From positions 1,178,001 through 1,242,000 of the forward strand of contig NZ_JAQQKV010000001.1 in the NCBI RefSeq assembly GCF_028550435.1: 64,000 nucleotides of DNA, written 5' to 3'. Below, piece by piece: positions 26,747 to 35,109 of this stretch. The position numbers and the translations under genes are program-made. The DNA is from Asticcacaulis machinosus (lineage in GTDB: Bacteria; Pseudomonadota; Alphaproteobacteria; Caulobacterales; Caulobacteraceae). Numbering within the stretch: position 1 is the first letter of the stretch; every line of letters starts with the position of its first letter. The notes beneath the pieces were generated by a model. That model was not told the origin of the DNA, did no database searches, and worked only from the letters and a program-made list of their open reading frames with translations.

Positions 26747-27310
26747 GTGATACCTTACAACCGACAGCGGCTCTACCGTAAATCCGTTCTTGTCTTTCTC
26801 CTGATGCCCTGGATGCTCCTAGCCTGCAGCCCTGCGCCCGTTAGCGAAACGCCTACGGAAACGGCCTCCCCCGCTGCGGAAGAGCCTGCCCAGTCTACTG
26901 TAGCATCGTCCGCATCTTCTGAGACAACCGGAGGGGATGGCTCTTCAATCCAACTTACAGCTTTGACCGCCGCGGATATGGAGGCTGCCAGTTTGCCGGG
27001 TGAGCTTAGCTGTCATTTTTCAAACGACACTTACGATCCCCTTCTGATCGCCAAAGGCAATGTCGCCAATGAATCCTCGCAAGGGGTTATAAAGGTTGGC
27101 CAATATGTCGAACGGCTCGGGGCGCCTGGCGGTTTCAATGCGATGGTGAATGGCCCCGTCTTTACCGGACGGGGACACACGGTTCGTATCAACCTGACCG
27201 GTCCCGCCACCGGCGGTGGGGAGTCACCACCACGCCCAGCCACCCTCACCTATCAACGGGCGGACGGCGCAAAAATGGTGCTTGAAGGTGACTGGACCTG
27301 TGGCCCATAG
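26747..27310 (+). CDS. Putative lipoprotein of unknown function
   Basis: This roughly 187-residue protein starts with a basic N-terminus, a hydrophobic segment (SVLVFLLMPWMLLAC) and a lipobox LLAC. A Ser/Thr/Ala/Glu-rich linker and a small beta-rich domain containing LSCHF and ending WTCGP follow; the two cysteines may form a disulfide. I prefer GTG 26747, which has CAGGAG at a suitable distance; ATG 26741 is too close to that site. It is probably anchored in the envelope. I recognise no family. Confidence 0.55.
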   Translation: MIPYNRQRLYRKSVLVFLLMPWMLLACSPAPVSETPTETASPAAEEPAQSTVASSASSETTGGDGSSIQLTALTAADMEAASLPGELSCHFSNDTYDPLLIAKGNVANESSQGVIKVGQYVERLGAPGGFNAMVNGPVFTGRGHTVRINLTGPATGGGESPPRPATLTYQRADGAKMVLEGDWTCGP

Positions 27311-27540
27311 GCGCTAACCCAAGAGGCTTGGCTTAACGCAGGAACGTCAGAAACCACCGAGTGGTTTAGCACGTCGGTCTGCATGTCCTTGCCTTGCCAC
27401 GTATACCAGCTACCCCCCAAATCTATCATTCTATAAGGGCAGGCATCATCCGTGCGGCGGCACGCCCAGACGATGAGTTTTGGGACAGCAAACCGTTCAG
27501 ACGACGACACAAGTAGCGGAATGCCGCCACCGCGCATCAT
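27253..27540 (-). CDS. Doubtful small ORF or gene remnant
   Basis: The 325 bp between the lipoprotein gene and the integrase contain no clear gene. One minus-strand frame, read here from an ATG at 27540 (about 95 residues), has a protein-like middle (IVWACRRTDDACPYRMIDLG, then SWYTWQGKDM). It has no clear ribosome site and its end overlaps the lipoprotein gene antisense. It may be a decayed cargo gene of the integrase island. Confidence 0.25.
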   Translation of the reverse strand: MMRGGGIPLLVSSSERFAVPKLIVWACRRTDDACPYRMIDLGGSWYTWQGKDMQTDVLNHSVVSDVPALSQASWVSAYGPQVQSPSSTIFAPSAR

Positions 27541-27635
27541 GATTGCCCTGACAGGATGATGAATTAGAAAGTCCAGGCGATGTGGTGGTTGCGCCGACGC
27601 TCCACCCAAAGCTGGCATCAAGGTCGGACAGTCAG

Positions 27636-28985
27636 TTATGTGGCCGACGTGTTCGCAGCCTGAGAACTGCCGTCGAGATATCTCGCCCAATCATCCATCA
27701 ACATGCGGCGTCTCTGCAAAGCATCTCCCCTTCGATAGGCTTGTTCGGACTTGTCTCCGACAACGTGAGCTAGCGCCGCTTCAGCAACCTCTCGGGCGTA
27801 GTCGGTTTCATCACCCACCCAATCACGAAACGCGGACCTCATCCCGTGGACAGTTGGTCCTCGTCCCATCAGCCTCCGTAAGCACATCGTCATAGCCATA
27901 TTTGAGAGATGACCGTCGCCGGCCCGACCAATAAACACGTAGCGGTCGGGGTCATTCGCTAGCGGCCACAACTGGCGAAGTATTGCAATTGCCCCGTCCT
28001 GAAGGGGAACGCGATGGACCCGCCCGGATTTCATTCTTTCGCCTGGTACGATCCATAGTTTCTGGTCCAGATCAAATTCGGATCGACGAGCCAGAAGCAC
28101 TTCGCTGGTTCTTGCGGCGGTCAATATGGTGAATTCCAATGCTAGTGCTGACATCGATGGTAGGGCGAGGTCGAACTGTACCAACTTCCCTTTAGTCGAC
28201 CCTGTCAGTGTCACAGCAGCAGTTGCCCTCAATTTCTGCATGAACGCTGGTAACTCTTGATGGGACAGAGCGGCGAAATGTCGGCTAACCCGGTTTTTGG
28301 GTCTCCCCAACAAGACCTCGAGATGGCCATCCCATCTCGCCGGATTATCCCCCGATCTCAGTCCCATCGCTCTAGCGGCATCCAGAACGCGCTCAATGCG
28401 AGCGCGCACCCGCCGCTGCGTTTCTGGGCGATCGGCAAGGATCTGCAGAACCTCTACCACCTCCGGCGTTGAGACCTCCTCTATCGGAATGTCGAGAATT
28501 GCCTGCGTGTATGGGGATTTCGGCGGGCGAACACCATCCTCCGGATCTGATCCAAACGTCGCATACCAGGATCGACTATGCGCCTTGTTCTTAAAGTCTT
28601 TCACCCATGTCCGGGTTAGGCTTCGGGCGTAAACACCAAATGTCATTCGCATTGCTTTAGCTTGTTCAGCCCTGCGCTGTTCCTCCTTCGCAGCAAGCTC
28701 AGCGGCTCTTTTTTCCTCAAGCGGATCGACGCCTGCGGCGATCTTTTGGCGCACGGCACTTGCGGCTATTCTCGCCTCCCGGACACCGATATCACGATAC
28801 GAACCCAACCCCATCTCTCGCGTGGCCCGTCCGCATCGATATCTAAATATCCACGATTTGCCCCCACGTTTCGCGACCTGAAGCCAAAGCCCGTTGCCGT
28901 CCGCGTAGAGGCCAGGTTCTTTTTTCGCGTCAGCCGATTTCGTCGTTAAACGATTTTCAATCCGTTCCGCCATTTCCAGCACCAT
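27636..28985 (-). CDS. Tyrosine-recombinase integrase (DUF4102 N-terminal domain)
   Basis: This 449-residue phage/island-type integrase has an N-terminal DUF4102 arm-binding domain (about 1-90: ENRLTTKSADAKK, LWLQV, GSYRDIGVREAR), a core-binding domain (about 110-210) and a catalytic domain. The visible active residues are Arg in TAARTSEVL, the HxxR box HGMRSAF, His in LAHVVG and the nucleophile Tyr in QAYRRGD, so it looks intact. ATG 28985 is the likeliest start. A tandem TTACCCACGC repeat array lies immediately upstream, and a tRNA gene 250 bp away. It probably integrated, or once integrated, a small element here. Confidence 0.9.
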   Translation of the reverse strand: MVLEMAERIENRLTTKSADAKKEPGLYADGNGLWLQVAKRGGKSWIFRYRCGRATREMGLGSYRDIGVREARIAASAVRQKIAAGVDPLEEKRAAELAAKEEQRRAEQAKAMRMTFGVYARSLTRTWVKDFKNKAHSRSWYATFGSDPEDGVRPPKSPYTQAILDIPIEEVSTPEVVEVLQILADRPETQRRVRARIERVLDAARAMGLRSGDNPARWDGHLEVLLGRPKNRVSRHFAALSHQELPAFMQKLRATAAVTLTGSTKGKLVQFDLALPSMSALALEFTILTAARTSEVLLARRSEFDLDQKLWIVPGERMKSGRVHRVPLQDGAIAILRQLWPLANDPDRYVFIGRAGDGHLSNMAMTMCLRRLMGRGPTVHGMRSAFRDWVGDETDYAREVAEAALAHVVGDKSEQAYRRGDALQRRRMLMDDWARYLDGSSQAANTSAT

Positions 28986-28997
28986 AATACCGCACAA

Positions 28998-29061
28998 TTA
29001 CCCACGCATTTACCCACGCATTTGGTGGTTTACCCACGCGTTTACCCACGCATTTGGCGCC
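28998..29061. repeat. Tandem repeat array upstream of the integrase
   Basis: Four copies of TTACCCACGC lie at 28998-29007, 29010-29019, 29030-29039 and 29042-29051. They are arranged as two consecutive near-identical 32-bp units (spacings 12, 20, 12). A perfect palindrome TTTGGCGCCAAA (29053-29064) overlaps the end. Position and phasing suggest arm-type binding sites for the integrase or its excisionase, or autoregulation of the integrase promoter (inference). Confidence 0.65.
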
Positions 29062-29234
29062 AAAGGGTAGGCTATTCCCAGCGCGAGTTGGCGGCAAGAT
29101 TTCGAACAAACATTTAAAATAACTATTTATTTCTGCGGCAATAGGCGGTATCTAGCGCCAATGGTTAGATAGACTCTCTGTCCGCCATTACTTAGAGACG
29201 CCGGTTCTTATAAAATCGGTTATTACGTCTTTGG

Positions 29235-29310
29235 GGGCGAGTAGCTCAATGGTTAGAGCCGACCGCTCATAACGGTCTGGTTGGGGGTTCGAGTCCCTCC
29301 TCGCCTACCA
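29235..29310 (+). tRNA. tRNA with CAU anticodon, probably tRNA-Ile2
   Basis: The 76-nt gene folds as a cloverleaf with encoded CCA. The acceptor GGGCGAG pairs with CTCGCCT (first pair G-U), the D arm is GCTCAATGGTTAGAGC, and the anticodon arm GACCG-CTCATAA-CGGTC gives CAU. The variable region TGGTT and the overall pattern match alphaproteobacterial tRNA-Ile whose C34 becomes lysidine (reading AUA), rather than initiator or elongator tRNA-Met. The identity as Ile2 is inferred from these features. Confidence 0.88.
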
Positions 29311-29460
29311 CCTTTCATTTAATAAACGGCCTGAAGCTGATCGCATAAATATCACAGATGTGGACGGTCTTTATACCGTCATGCCCCAGACTTAATCGCG
29401 CCGTAATTGTGGTTTGTGATCACGTCGGGATTTAAGGGACTTTTTCAGGATTATACGACA

Positions 29461-30201
29461 ATGACCAAACCCATCATAACCACACTTTCCGCCGTCGCGG
29501 TGCTTATGGCTGGCACGGCCGCCCTGCCCGCTCTGGCTCAGGACACGCAACCCTCACACGCCGCCCACATGATGCAAAAACCGACCACGCTCAATCTCAG
29601 CGCCCAAGGCGAAGTCAAGGCCACGCCGGATACCGCGTCGATCAACTTCGGCGTCATGACCGAGGCCAAGACCGCCGAAGAAGCCATGAAGCTCAACCGC
29701 GACCGCATGAGCGCCGTCTTTGCCGCGCTCAAAAAACTCGGCATTGCGGATAAAAACATCCAGACCTCGAACCTCAACCTCAATGCCCAGTACGACTATC
29801 CGCAAAATGCTCCGGCGATCTTACGCGGCTATCAGGCGTCGAACCGCGTGACGGTCAAGGTTGATGACCTTAACCGCCTGGGCACCAGCATCGATGCAGT
29901 GGTCAAGGCCGGCATCAACCAGATCGACGGCATCAATTTCGGCCTGAAAGATTCAAAAACCGCCGAAGACAATGCCCGTAAAGCCGCCGTCGCCGCCCTC
30001 ACCCAGCGCGCCGATCTCTATGCAACGGCTATGGGTTATAAGGTCAAGCGCATCATCACCCTATCGGAATCCGGCGGCTACGCGCCTCAGCCGGTCTACA
30101 AAAGCTTTGCGCGCGCTGAGATGATGGATGCCACCCCGATCGCAGCGGGCGAGTTAAATGTTACCATCTCCGTCAGTGCTGAGTTCGAACTGGAGAAATA
30201 A
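29461..30201 (+). CDS. SIMPL domain (DUF541) periplasmic protein
   Basis: This 246-residue protein has a signal peptide ending ALPALAQ. A SIMPL/DUF541 domain over most of the rest carries LNLSAQGEVKATPDTASI at its beginning, the IQTSNLNLNAQYDY block and a repeated beta-alpha pattern ending in VTISVSAEFELEK. Members are periplasmic or outer-membrane proteins of poorly known function, some linked to oxidative stress. The start at ATG 29461 fits the signal peptide; the frame opens earlier at 29407. It ends at a strong terminator, so it is probably monocistronic. Confidence 0.85.
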   Translation: MTKPIITTLSAVAVLMAGTAALPALAQDTQPSHAAHMMQKPTTLNLSAQGEVKATPDTASINFGVMTEAKTAEEAMKLNRDRMSAVFAALKKLGIADKNIQTSNLNLNAQYDYPQNAPAILRGYQASNRVTVKVDDLNRLGTSIDAVVKAGINQIDGINFGLKDSKTAEDNARKAAVAALTQRADLYATAMGYKVKRIITLSESGGYAPQPVYKSFARAEMMDATPIAAGELNVTISVSAEFELEK

Positions 30202-30228
30202 TCTCCTGACGCGCGAATAAAATCATCA

Positions 30229-30263
30229 GGGTGCGGCCTTTCGATCACAGGCCGCACCCTTTT
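30229..30263 (+). terminator. Rho-independent terminator after the SIMPL gene
   Basis: GGGTGCGGCCT (30229-30239) and its exact complement AGGCCGCACCC (30249-30259) form an 11-bp stem with a 9-nt loop, followed by TTTT. It lies 28 bp after the SIMPL stop codon. Confidence 0.85.
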
Positions 30264-30355
30264 GGTTTAAGGACTTAGGCGCGGCATGACAGACTTATCC
30301 ACATCTGTTAACAAGTCTTAACGCGGTAAAACACCTGCGTGGGGGTTCTAAACAG

Positions 30356-31099
30356 ATGACAGGGAAACGTACGCGAATCCGTCGCCGGATCATCAGAAAA
30401 ATGGCCCATCCCTATGTGATGGTAACTGTTGGTATGGGGATAGTTATCCTGACTCCGATCGCAGGCCTTGGCCTGTCGCAACTGGCGGTGGCCCAAAGCG
30501 CTACCGTTACGAATGTACCCGTAACCGCCGCCCGCGTGCCTGCCCCCCAGACCGCTCCGACACCACAACGCCCGCGTATCGACTGGCAGGCCGCTGCCGC
30601 CCGCCACCAGCGTGGCATAGTCGCTAAAACCACGGCGGTTATCACGGCACGCCTGCCCCGCCCGGAATTGGACAAAACCCGCCTGCCGATCCTTTTGCCC
30701 CGCAGCGGCGGCGCCCTTAAAACCGCTCAGGCGCGCCTGATCTCGTTCGGGGACGCCTATTCCATGAACCTGCCGCAGGGCGACGGCGTGCAGATTACCT
30801 TGTCCGGCAATGCCGCCGCCGAGGTTGCGCCCAAAGGCGCCATCAGCCGTCTGGAAAAGCGCGCCGCCCGTATTCAGGGCGTGGCCGAGCCCGTGCAAAT
30901 CGACCGTACCGAAGACGGCTGGACCGCGACCTTTACACGCTTCAACGTGACCTATACCGCCGATCTGACCTGCGATGACTCAGAGGCCGCGGCGTGCAAG
31001 ACCGATAGTTATCTGCGCACTGTCGTGGCCGACCTGACCGATGTGGTGCTGGGGGCTGCGGCATTGGCCGAGGCCCGTGCTGCAGGAGCGAACTTATGA
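30356..31099 (+). CDS. Exported protein of unknown function
   Basis: This 247-residue protein has a very basic N-terminus (KRTRIRRRIIRK), one hydrophobic segment (about 18-45) that is a signal anchor or long signal peptide, a Pro/Ala-rich linker, and a beta-rich domain. Its last part has a pair of cysteines (TADLTCDDSEAAACKTD). Its stop overlaps the start of the M23 lipoprotein gene (ATGA at 31096), so the two are translationally coupled. It may help or restrain the peptidase, but I recognise no family. Confidence 0.65.
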   Translation: MTGKRTRIRRRIIRKMAHPYVMVTVGMGIVILTPIAGLGLSQLAVAQSATVTNVPVTAARVPAPQTAPTPQRPRIDWQAAAARHQRGIVAKTTAVITARLPRPELDKTRLPILLPRSGGALKTAQARLISFGDAYSMNLPQGDGVQITLSGNAAAEVAPKGAISRLEKRAARIQGVAEPVQIDRTEDGWTATFTRFNVTYTADLTCDDSEAAACKTDSYLRTVVADLTDVVLGAAALAEARAAGANL

Positions 31100-31959
31100 T
31101 CCGGGTTCTGTTTGCCGTCGCCATTATCGGCTTTGCCGCCATCAGCCTGATGGCCTGCGACCAGACGCCCGCCCCGGAAACGCCGACGCCCGAAGTCGGC
31201 ACGGAAACCGAGGTCGCGTCTGAAGCGGCCTCTGAGACCGCCTCCCAGACGTCATCGGAGGTGGCCTCCTCAGGTGCCGCCACCTTTCCCTACGACCCGC
31301 CCACCCAACTGATCGCCGGATCCGGCCCCAGCTATACCAATACCAAAAACTGGGCGCCAGGCATCTGTTTCCCGCTGGCCGACACCCCGTCCTATGCCAA
31401 TTCTCAGGTGTGGAAACCGGGCGGCTATGAGCGCCCCGATAACCCCAGTCAGTGCGCGCCGGAAAACTATGCCTATCCGTGGCAGGACAATTTCTGCGAG
31501 ACCCGCACCGGCAGCAATGTCATGTGCAAGACCGGCACCAAGGGCCATCAGGGGCAGGATATCCGCCCCAAGACCTGTAAGACCAACACCTATTGGGCCG
31601 TAGCCGCCGAAGACGGCGTCGTTACTCAGGTCGCGTCCATGACGGTGGCGATTACCGGTAAATCTCCGCCGTATCGCATTTACCGTTATCTGCACATGCA
31701 GTCATCCAGCCTCAAAGTGGCTTATGGCGATCATGTGGTGCGCGGGCAGAAACTGGGGCTGGTGTCCAACAACCTCGGCCTCAAGAACGGCGTACAGCAG
31801 TACACCACCATCCACATGCACTTTGAAGTGCGGGTGGCTCAAACTGAGGCCCTGCCGGATGGCACGGTTCTGTCGGCCAACACCTTTGTGCCGCCATATG
31901 TGGCGCTGGTTGATGCCTATGAGCGCAAGCTGGGCGGCGACTGCCAGACGGTAGAGTAA
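31096..31959 (+). CDS. M23-family peptidase lipoprotein
   Basis: The 287-residue protein has a lipoprotein signal (lipobox LMAC, Cys20), a low-complexity Glu/Thr/Ser linker, and an M23-type domain. Metal-binding motifs are visible: HQGQD (HxGxD), YLHMQ, and HMHFEV (HxH). Such zinc enzymes cut peptidoglycan cross-bridges. A Cys-containing segment before the domain (PGICFPLAD, NPSQCAPENY, NFCETRTG) is unusual and may give disulfides. Translation is coupled to the upstream exported protein by an ATGA overlap. It is likely anchored to the outer membrane, facing the periplasm. Confidence 0.82.
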   Translation: MIRVLFAVAIIGFAAISLMACDQTPAPETPTPEVGTETEVASEAASETASQTSSEVASSGAATFPYDPPTQLIAGSGPSYTNTKNWAPGICFPLADTPSYANSQVWKPGGYERPDNPSQCAPENYAYPWQDNFCETRTGSNVMCKTGTKGHQGQDIRPKTCKTNTYWAVAAEDGVVTQVASMTVAITGKSPPYRIYRYLHMQSSSLKVAYGDHVVRGQKLGLVSNNLGLKNGVQQYTTIHMHFEVRVAQTEALPDGTVLSANTFVPPYVALVDAYERKLGGDCQTVE

Positions 31960-32065
31960 AAAGGGGCGGCAGGCTAATTCCGTCAAGGACTGTGGCCGCC
32001 ATACCATTGCGCAGTTGCAAAACAGTGGCATACTCGTCTTATCCGAGGGGATACGGGGATTGATC

Positions 32066-32545
32066 ATGGGGTTTTTGTTTTCATTGAGTGGGCGGGTAGC
32101 GCGACTGCCGTTTCTGCTGTTTGTCATTGGTGCCAAGCTTATGATCGAAGCCATAGGCTACGCTCAGCGCCGCTATATGCCCGCCCTGACATATGATGAT
32201 ATTATGCTGACCGCCATTCCGGGGATCATTACACTGATCCTGATGTGGCCTTTGTTTGCGGTGACGGTAAAGCGGCTGCATGACATTGAATGGCCGGCAG
32301 TGCTGGCGCTGGTTCAGTTTATTCCGCTGATCGGGATTGCGATCTTTTTCACCCGCTCACAGTTTTATACCGCCGATGCCGAACATCTGGCGCGCATGTT
32401 TGAACTGGCCGGGATCGGGTTAAACATCATGGCGTTGATTAGTCTGGGGCTGTTTGTGCTGCTGGCGATCATTCCGGGGGTTAACCGTACCAACCGCTTT
32501 GGCCCGCCGCCCGGCACCGCGCGTATGGCCGAGGAAGCGTATTAG
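32066..32545 (+). CDS. DUF805 membrane protein 1
   Basis: This 159-residue inner-membrane protein with about four hydrophobic helices shows the DUF805 signature: FSLSGRVARLPF near the start, VTVKRLHDIEWPA in the middle, and a C-terminal PGVNRTNRFGPPP. ATG 32066 was chosen (GGGG site upstream) over the longer frame from 32015. The function is unknown. It is one of five DUF805 genes in the window, and its stop codon overlaps the first base of intergenic repeat copy A. Confidence 0.8.
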   Translation: MGFLFSLSGRVARLPFLLFVIGAKLMIEAIGYAQRRYMPALTYDDIMLTAIPGIITLILMWPLFAVTVKRLHDIEWPAVLALVQFIPLIGIAIFFTRSQFYTADAEHLARMFELAGIGLNIMALISLGLFVLLAIIPGVNRTNRFGPPPGTARMAEEAY

Positions 32546-32685
32546 AACTCCCCCTGATGCAGGGGGAGCTTATGTTTAAGCCCGCTTAAACATAAGAGGG
32601 GGTTACTGTAACGGCATCCGTTGCGTTATTTACCCCACCTTCCGGCCTGACGGCCTCCCTCCTCCCCTCCAAGAGGGGAGGTTTT
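32544..32685. repeat. Structured intergenic repeat, copy A
   Basis: This element starts at the stop codon of the upstream gene. Hairpin 1 is CTCCCCCTG/CAGGGGGAG (32548-32568). Hairpin 2 is CTTATGTTTAAGC/GCTTAAACATAAG (32569-32596). A GGGG...CCCC block follows, then a terminal hairpin CTCCCCTC-caa-GAGGGGAG ending GGTTTTGA. The ends are roughly inverted repeats of each other (GAACTCCCC against GGGGAGG). It probably also acts as a transcription terminator. Confidence 0.8.
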
Positions 32686-32755
32686 GATTTCACCAACCGG
32701 TATTTACAGACCCTACTCCCCGCTCTAAGCTTATGACAAGCAGGGGGGTAATCCA

Positions 32756-33253
32756 TTGTCAGCGCTCAAATTTCTGTTCTCGACCCAAGGTCGCGTCACG
32801 CGCCTGCCGTTTATTCTGTTTGTGGTAGGGCTGCGTGTGATTACCGAAGGCCTCGCCTTTCTAATCCGCAACTATTACCCTATGGATGATATCGGGCGAT
32901 ACGGTTTAATGCTTACCATTCCAGGCTTAATTGGAATGATTACATTATGGCCCGTGTTTGCGGTTACCGTAAAACGGCTTCACGATATCAATTGGTCTTT
33001 TGCGCCTGCAATAGGACATTTACTCGTCCCCATCATCGGCTTCACAGCGACCTTTCTTGTTGCTTCTCTTAATGAACCCGGCACAGAGCCTTTCTATAAA
33101 GCACAGCAGGTTGTGGATTGGATCATGATGGCGTTCACTTACTACCTCTACGCCCTCCTACTCATCCTCTCCATCGTCAAAGGCACCAGAGGCCCCAACC
33201 GCTACGGCCCAGCCCCAAAGGGCAAGGATGATACCGCCGAAGCCGTTTTCTAA
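32756..33253 (+). CDS. DUF805 membrane protein 2
   Basis: This 165-residue paralog of the preceding DUF805 gene has FSTQGRVTRLPF at its start, VTVKRLHDINWSF in the middle, and KGTRGPNRYGPAPKG at its end, with about four membrane segments. It uses a TTG start at 32756 preceded by AGGGGGG at a suitable distance; no ATG upstream is better. It is separated from copy 1 by a repeat element. The role is unknown. Confidence 0.78.
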   Translation: MSALKFLFSTQGRVTRLPFILFVVGLRVITEGLAFLIRNYYPMDDIGRYGLMLTIPGLIGMITLWPVFAVTVKRLHDINWSFAPAIGHLLVPIIGFTATFLVASLNEPGTEPFYKAQQVVDWIMMAFTYYLYALLLILSIVKGTRGPNRYGPAPKGKDDTAEAVF

Positions 33254-33295
33254 ACGCCACTTGCCCGGGCGTTCAAATCGGCGCTAAACAGGGCC

Positions 33296-33931
33296 ATGAA
33301 AACACCCTCGCCCGCCACCATTACCCCTCTGTTTGTTACCGAAATCTACCGCGCCGACCTGTCCGGCAGCGCTGGTTTCGAGACCTTTATCGAAGAGATT
33401 GACGACACCTGCCGGGCCTTTGCCGATGACGATGAGGCGGGCCATGACTGGTGCGAAAAAAACGCCTATCCGGGTTATACCTCCTATGGGTCGATGAGCA
33501 ACCTCACCCAATATGCGCCGGTGTTTGCCGATCTGAAAAAGCAACTGGACACCCACGTCCACGCCTTTGCTGAGGTTCTGGAATATGATCTGGGCGGCAA
33601 AAAGCTGAAACTTGACAACATCTGGATCAATATACTGGAACCCGGCGGCTTTCATTCCGGCCACATCCACCCGCACAGCGTCATTTCCGGCACATTCTAT
33701 GTCGCCGTGCCGGATAAGGCGTCGGCGCTAAAGTTCGAAGACCCGCGCCTGATGGGCTTTATGAACGCCCCGCCGCGTAAAACCCCGCACCGCCGCGATC
33801 ACGAAATCTTTGCTTACGAGGCCCCCGCCGCAGGTACTATACTGATGTGGGAAAGCTGGCTGCGTCACGAAGTGACGATGAACCAGAGCGATGATGTCCG
33901 CATAAGTGTGAGTTTTAACTATGGTTTCTAA
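33296..33931 (+). CDS. 2OG-Fe(II) oxygenase family protein (TIGR02466-like)
   Basis: This 211-residue cytoplasmic protein matches the TIGR02466 branch of 2-oxoglutarate/Fe(II) oxygenases. Its central HSGHIHPHSVISGTFYV and the later SWLRHEV with the final RISVSFNYGF supply probable iron ligands and the 2OG-binding arginine. Substrates for this branch are not established. It overlaps the following Gfo/Idh/MocA gene by 11 bp, so the two are translationally coupled. Confidence 0.82.
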   Translation: MKTPSPATITPLFVTEIYRADLSGSAGFETFIEEIDDTCRAFADDDEAGHDWCEKNAYPGYTSYGSMSNLTQYAPVFADLKKQLDTHVHAFAEVLEYDLGGKKLKLDNIWINILEPGGFHSGHIHPHSVISGTFYVAVPDKASALKFEDPRLMGFMNAPPRKTPHRRDHEIFAYEAPAAGTILMWESWLRHEVTMNQSDDVRISVSFNYGF

Positions 33932-34964
33932 TGTGAATGCCGCCATCGTCGGCTTTGGCAATGCCGGGCGCATCTTCCACACCCCCCTGATCCGGGCGAC
34001 CAAGGGGTTGAGGCTGCACACCATCGTCTCTTCCCGCCCCGCCGATGTGACCGCCGCCGTACCCGGCGTGCGCGTGGCGCCCGATCTTGAGATCGTTCTC
34101 AACGATCCTGAGATCGATCTGGTCGTTATCGCCACCCCCAACGCCCTGCACGCCCCGCAGGCGCTGGCGGCGCTGCGGGCAGGCAAGCATGTGGTGGTTG
34201 ATAAACCCTTTGCTATCAATCTTGACGAAGCCGAGGCCCTGATGGTCGAAGCCAAGGCGGCGGGCCGGTTACTGTCGGTGTTTCATAACCGCCGCTGGGA
34301 CGCCGATTTCCTGACCGTGCAACGATTGATCGCCGACGATAAGCTGGGCGACATCACCCGCCTGATTTCGCGCTTTGACCGCTTCCGGCCCAAGCTGCGT
34401 GACCGCTGGCGTGAGCAGGATGTACCGGGGGCAGGCCTGTGGTTCGATCTGGGGCCGCATCTGGTGGATCAGGTATTGTGCCTGTTCGGCAAGCCAGTGT
34501 CGCTGATGGCCGATATGGCTCGTCAGCGTGACGGTAGCGTGGTCGATGACTATTTCAACGTGACCCTTAAATATGAGCGCCTGCGGGTGACGGTCAGCGC
34601 CAGTGTGCTCACGCCTGCCGCCGGTCCGCGCTTTGAGGTTCATGGCACCAGAGGCACCTTTGTCAAATATGGCCTCGACCCGCAGGAGGACGCCCTCAAG
34701 GCCGGAGGCGATCCGACCGATCCGAGCTTTGGGATTGATGCCCATGAAGGCAGCTACTGGCCGGTCATTATCGATGACCATGTCGGTATGTCGGAAAGCG
34801 TGATGTCTGAACGCGGCCGCCACTTAAGCTTTTACGAAGCCATTGCCGCCGCCATCATGGACGATGCGCCCAACCCCGTACCCGCCGAAGAGGCCTATCA
34901 GGTTATGCGCATACTGGAACTGGGCCAGCTCAGCGCCCTTGAGGGGACAGAGGTGCATTTATAA
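33921..34964 (+). CDS. Gfo/Idh/MocA-family oxidoreductase
   Basis: The 347-residue enzyme has an N-terminal Rossmann fold (GFGNAGRIFHTPLI) with the family's nucleotide-linked VVIATPNALH and the catalytic-region lysine in VVVDKPFAI. The C-terminal alpha/beta substrate domain contains DLGPHLVDQVLCLFG. It most resembles YdgJ-like dehydrogenases acting on sugars or inositols. It overlaps the 2OG oxygenase gene by 11 bp. Substrate unknown. Confidence 0.85.
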   Translation: MVSNVNAAIVGFGNAGRIFHTPLIRATKGLRLHTIVSSRPADVTAAVPGVRVAPDLEIVLNDPEIDLVVIATPNALHAPQALAALRAGKHVVVDKPFAINLDEAEALMVEAKAAGRLLSVFHNRRWDADFLTVQRLIADDKLGDITRLISRFDRFRPKLRDRWREQDVPGAGLWFDLGPHLVDQVLCLFGKPVSLMADMARQRDGSVVDDYFNVTLKYERLRVTVSASVLTPAAGPRFEVHGTRGTFVKYGLDPQEDALKAGGDPTDPSFGIDAHEGSYWPVIIDDHVGMSESVMSERGRHLSFYEAIAAAIMDDAPNPVPAEEAYQVMRILELGQLSALEGTEVHL

Positions 34965-34967
34965 AAA

Positions 34968-35104
34968 AGAACTCCCCCTGATGCAGGGGGAGCTTTTATT
35001 TGGTGTGCCAAATGAAAGAGGGGGTGAGTTTACCCCACCACCGCTACGCTGACGCTTGCGGTCCCCCTCCCCTCTCAAGTCCTTGGCAAGAGGGGAGGTT
35101 CTAA
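34968..35104. repeat. Structured intergenic repeat, copy B
   Basis: Hairpin 1 is the same CTCCCCCTG/CAGGGGGAG. Hairpin 2 is a different sequence, CTTTTATTTGG/CCAAATGAAAG with one G-U pair. The terminal part ends GAGGGGAGGTTCTA. It fills the space between the convergent Gfo/Idh/MocA gene and the TonB receptor gene. Confidence 0.8.
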
Positions 35105-35109
35105 AGGTC

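Noticed and set aside
28998-29061. Possible CRISPR array
   Set aside because: The repeats are only 10 bp (or one 32-bp duplication), spacers are not distinct and there are no cas genes; integrase or excisionase sites fit better.
27636-29310. Classical integration into the tRNA 3' end
   Set aside because: The integrase lies on the 5' side of the tRNA and no tRNA 3'-end duplicate is visible, so the usual arrangement is not supported.
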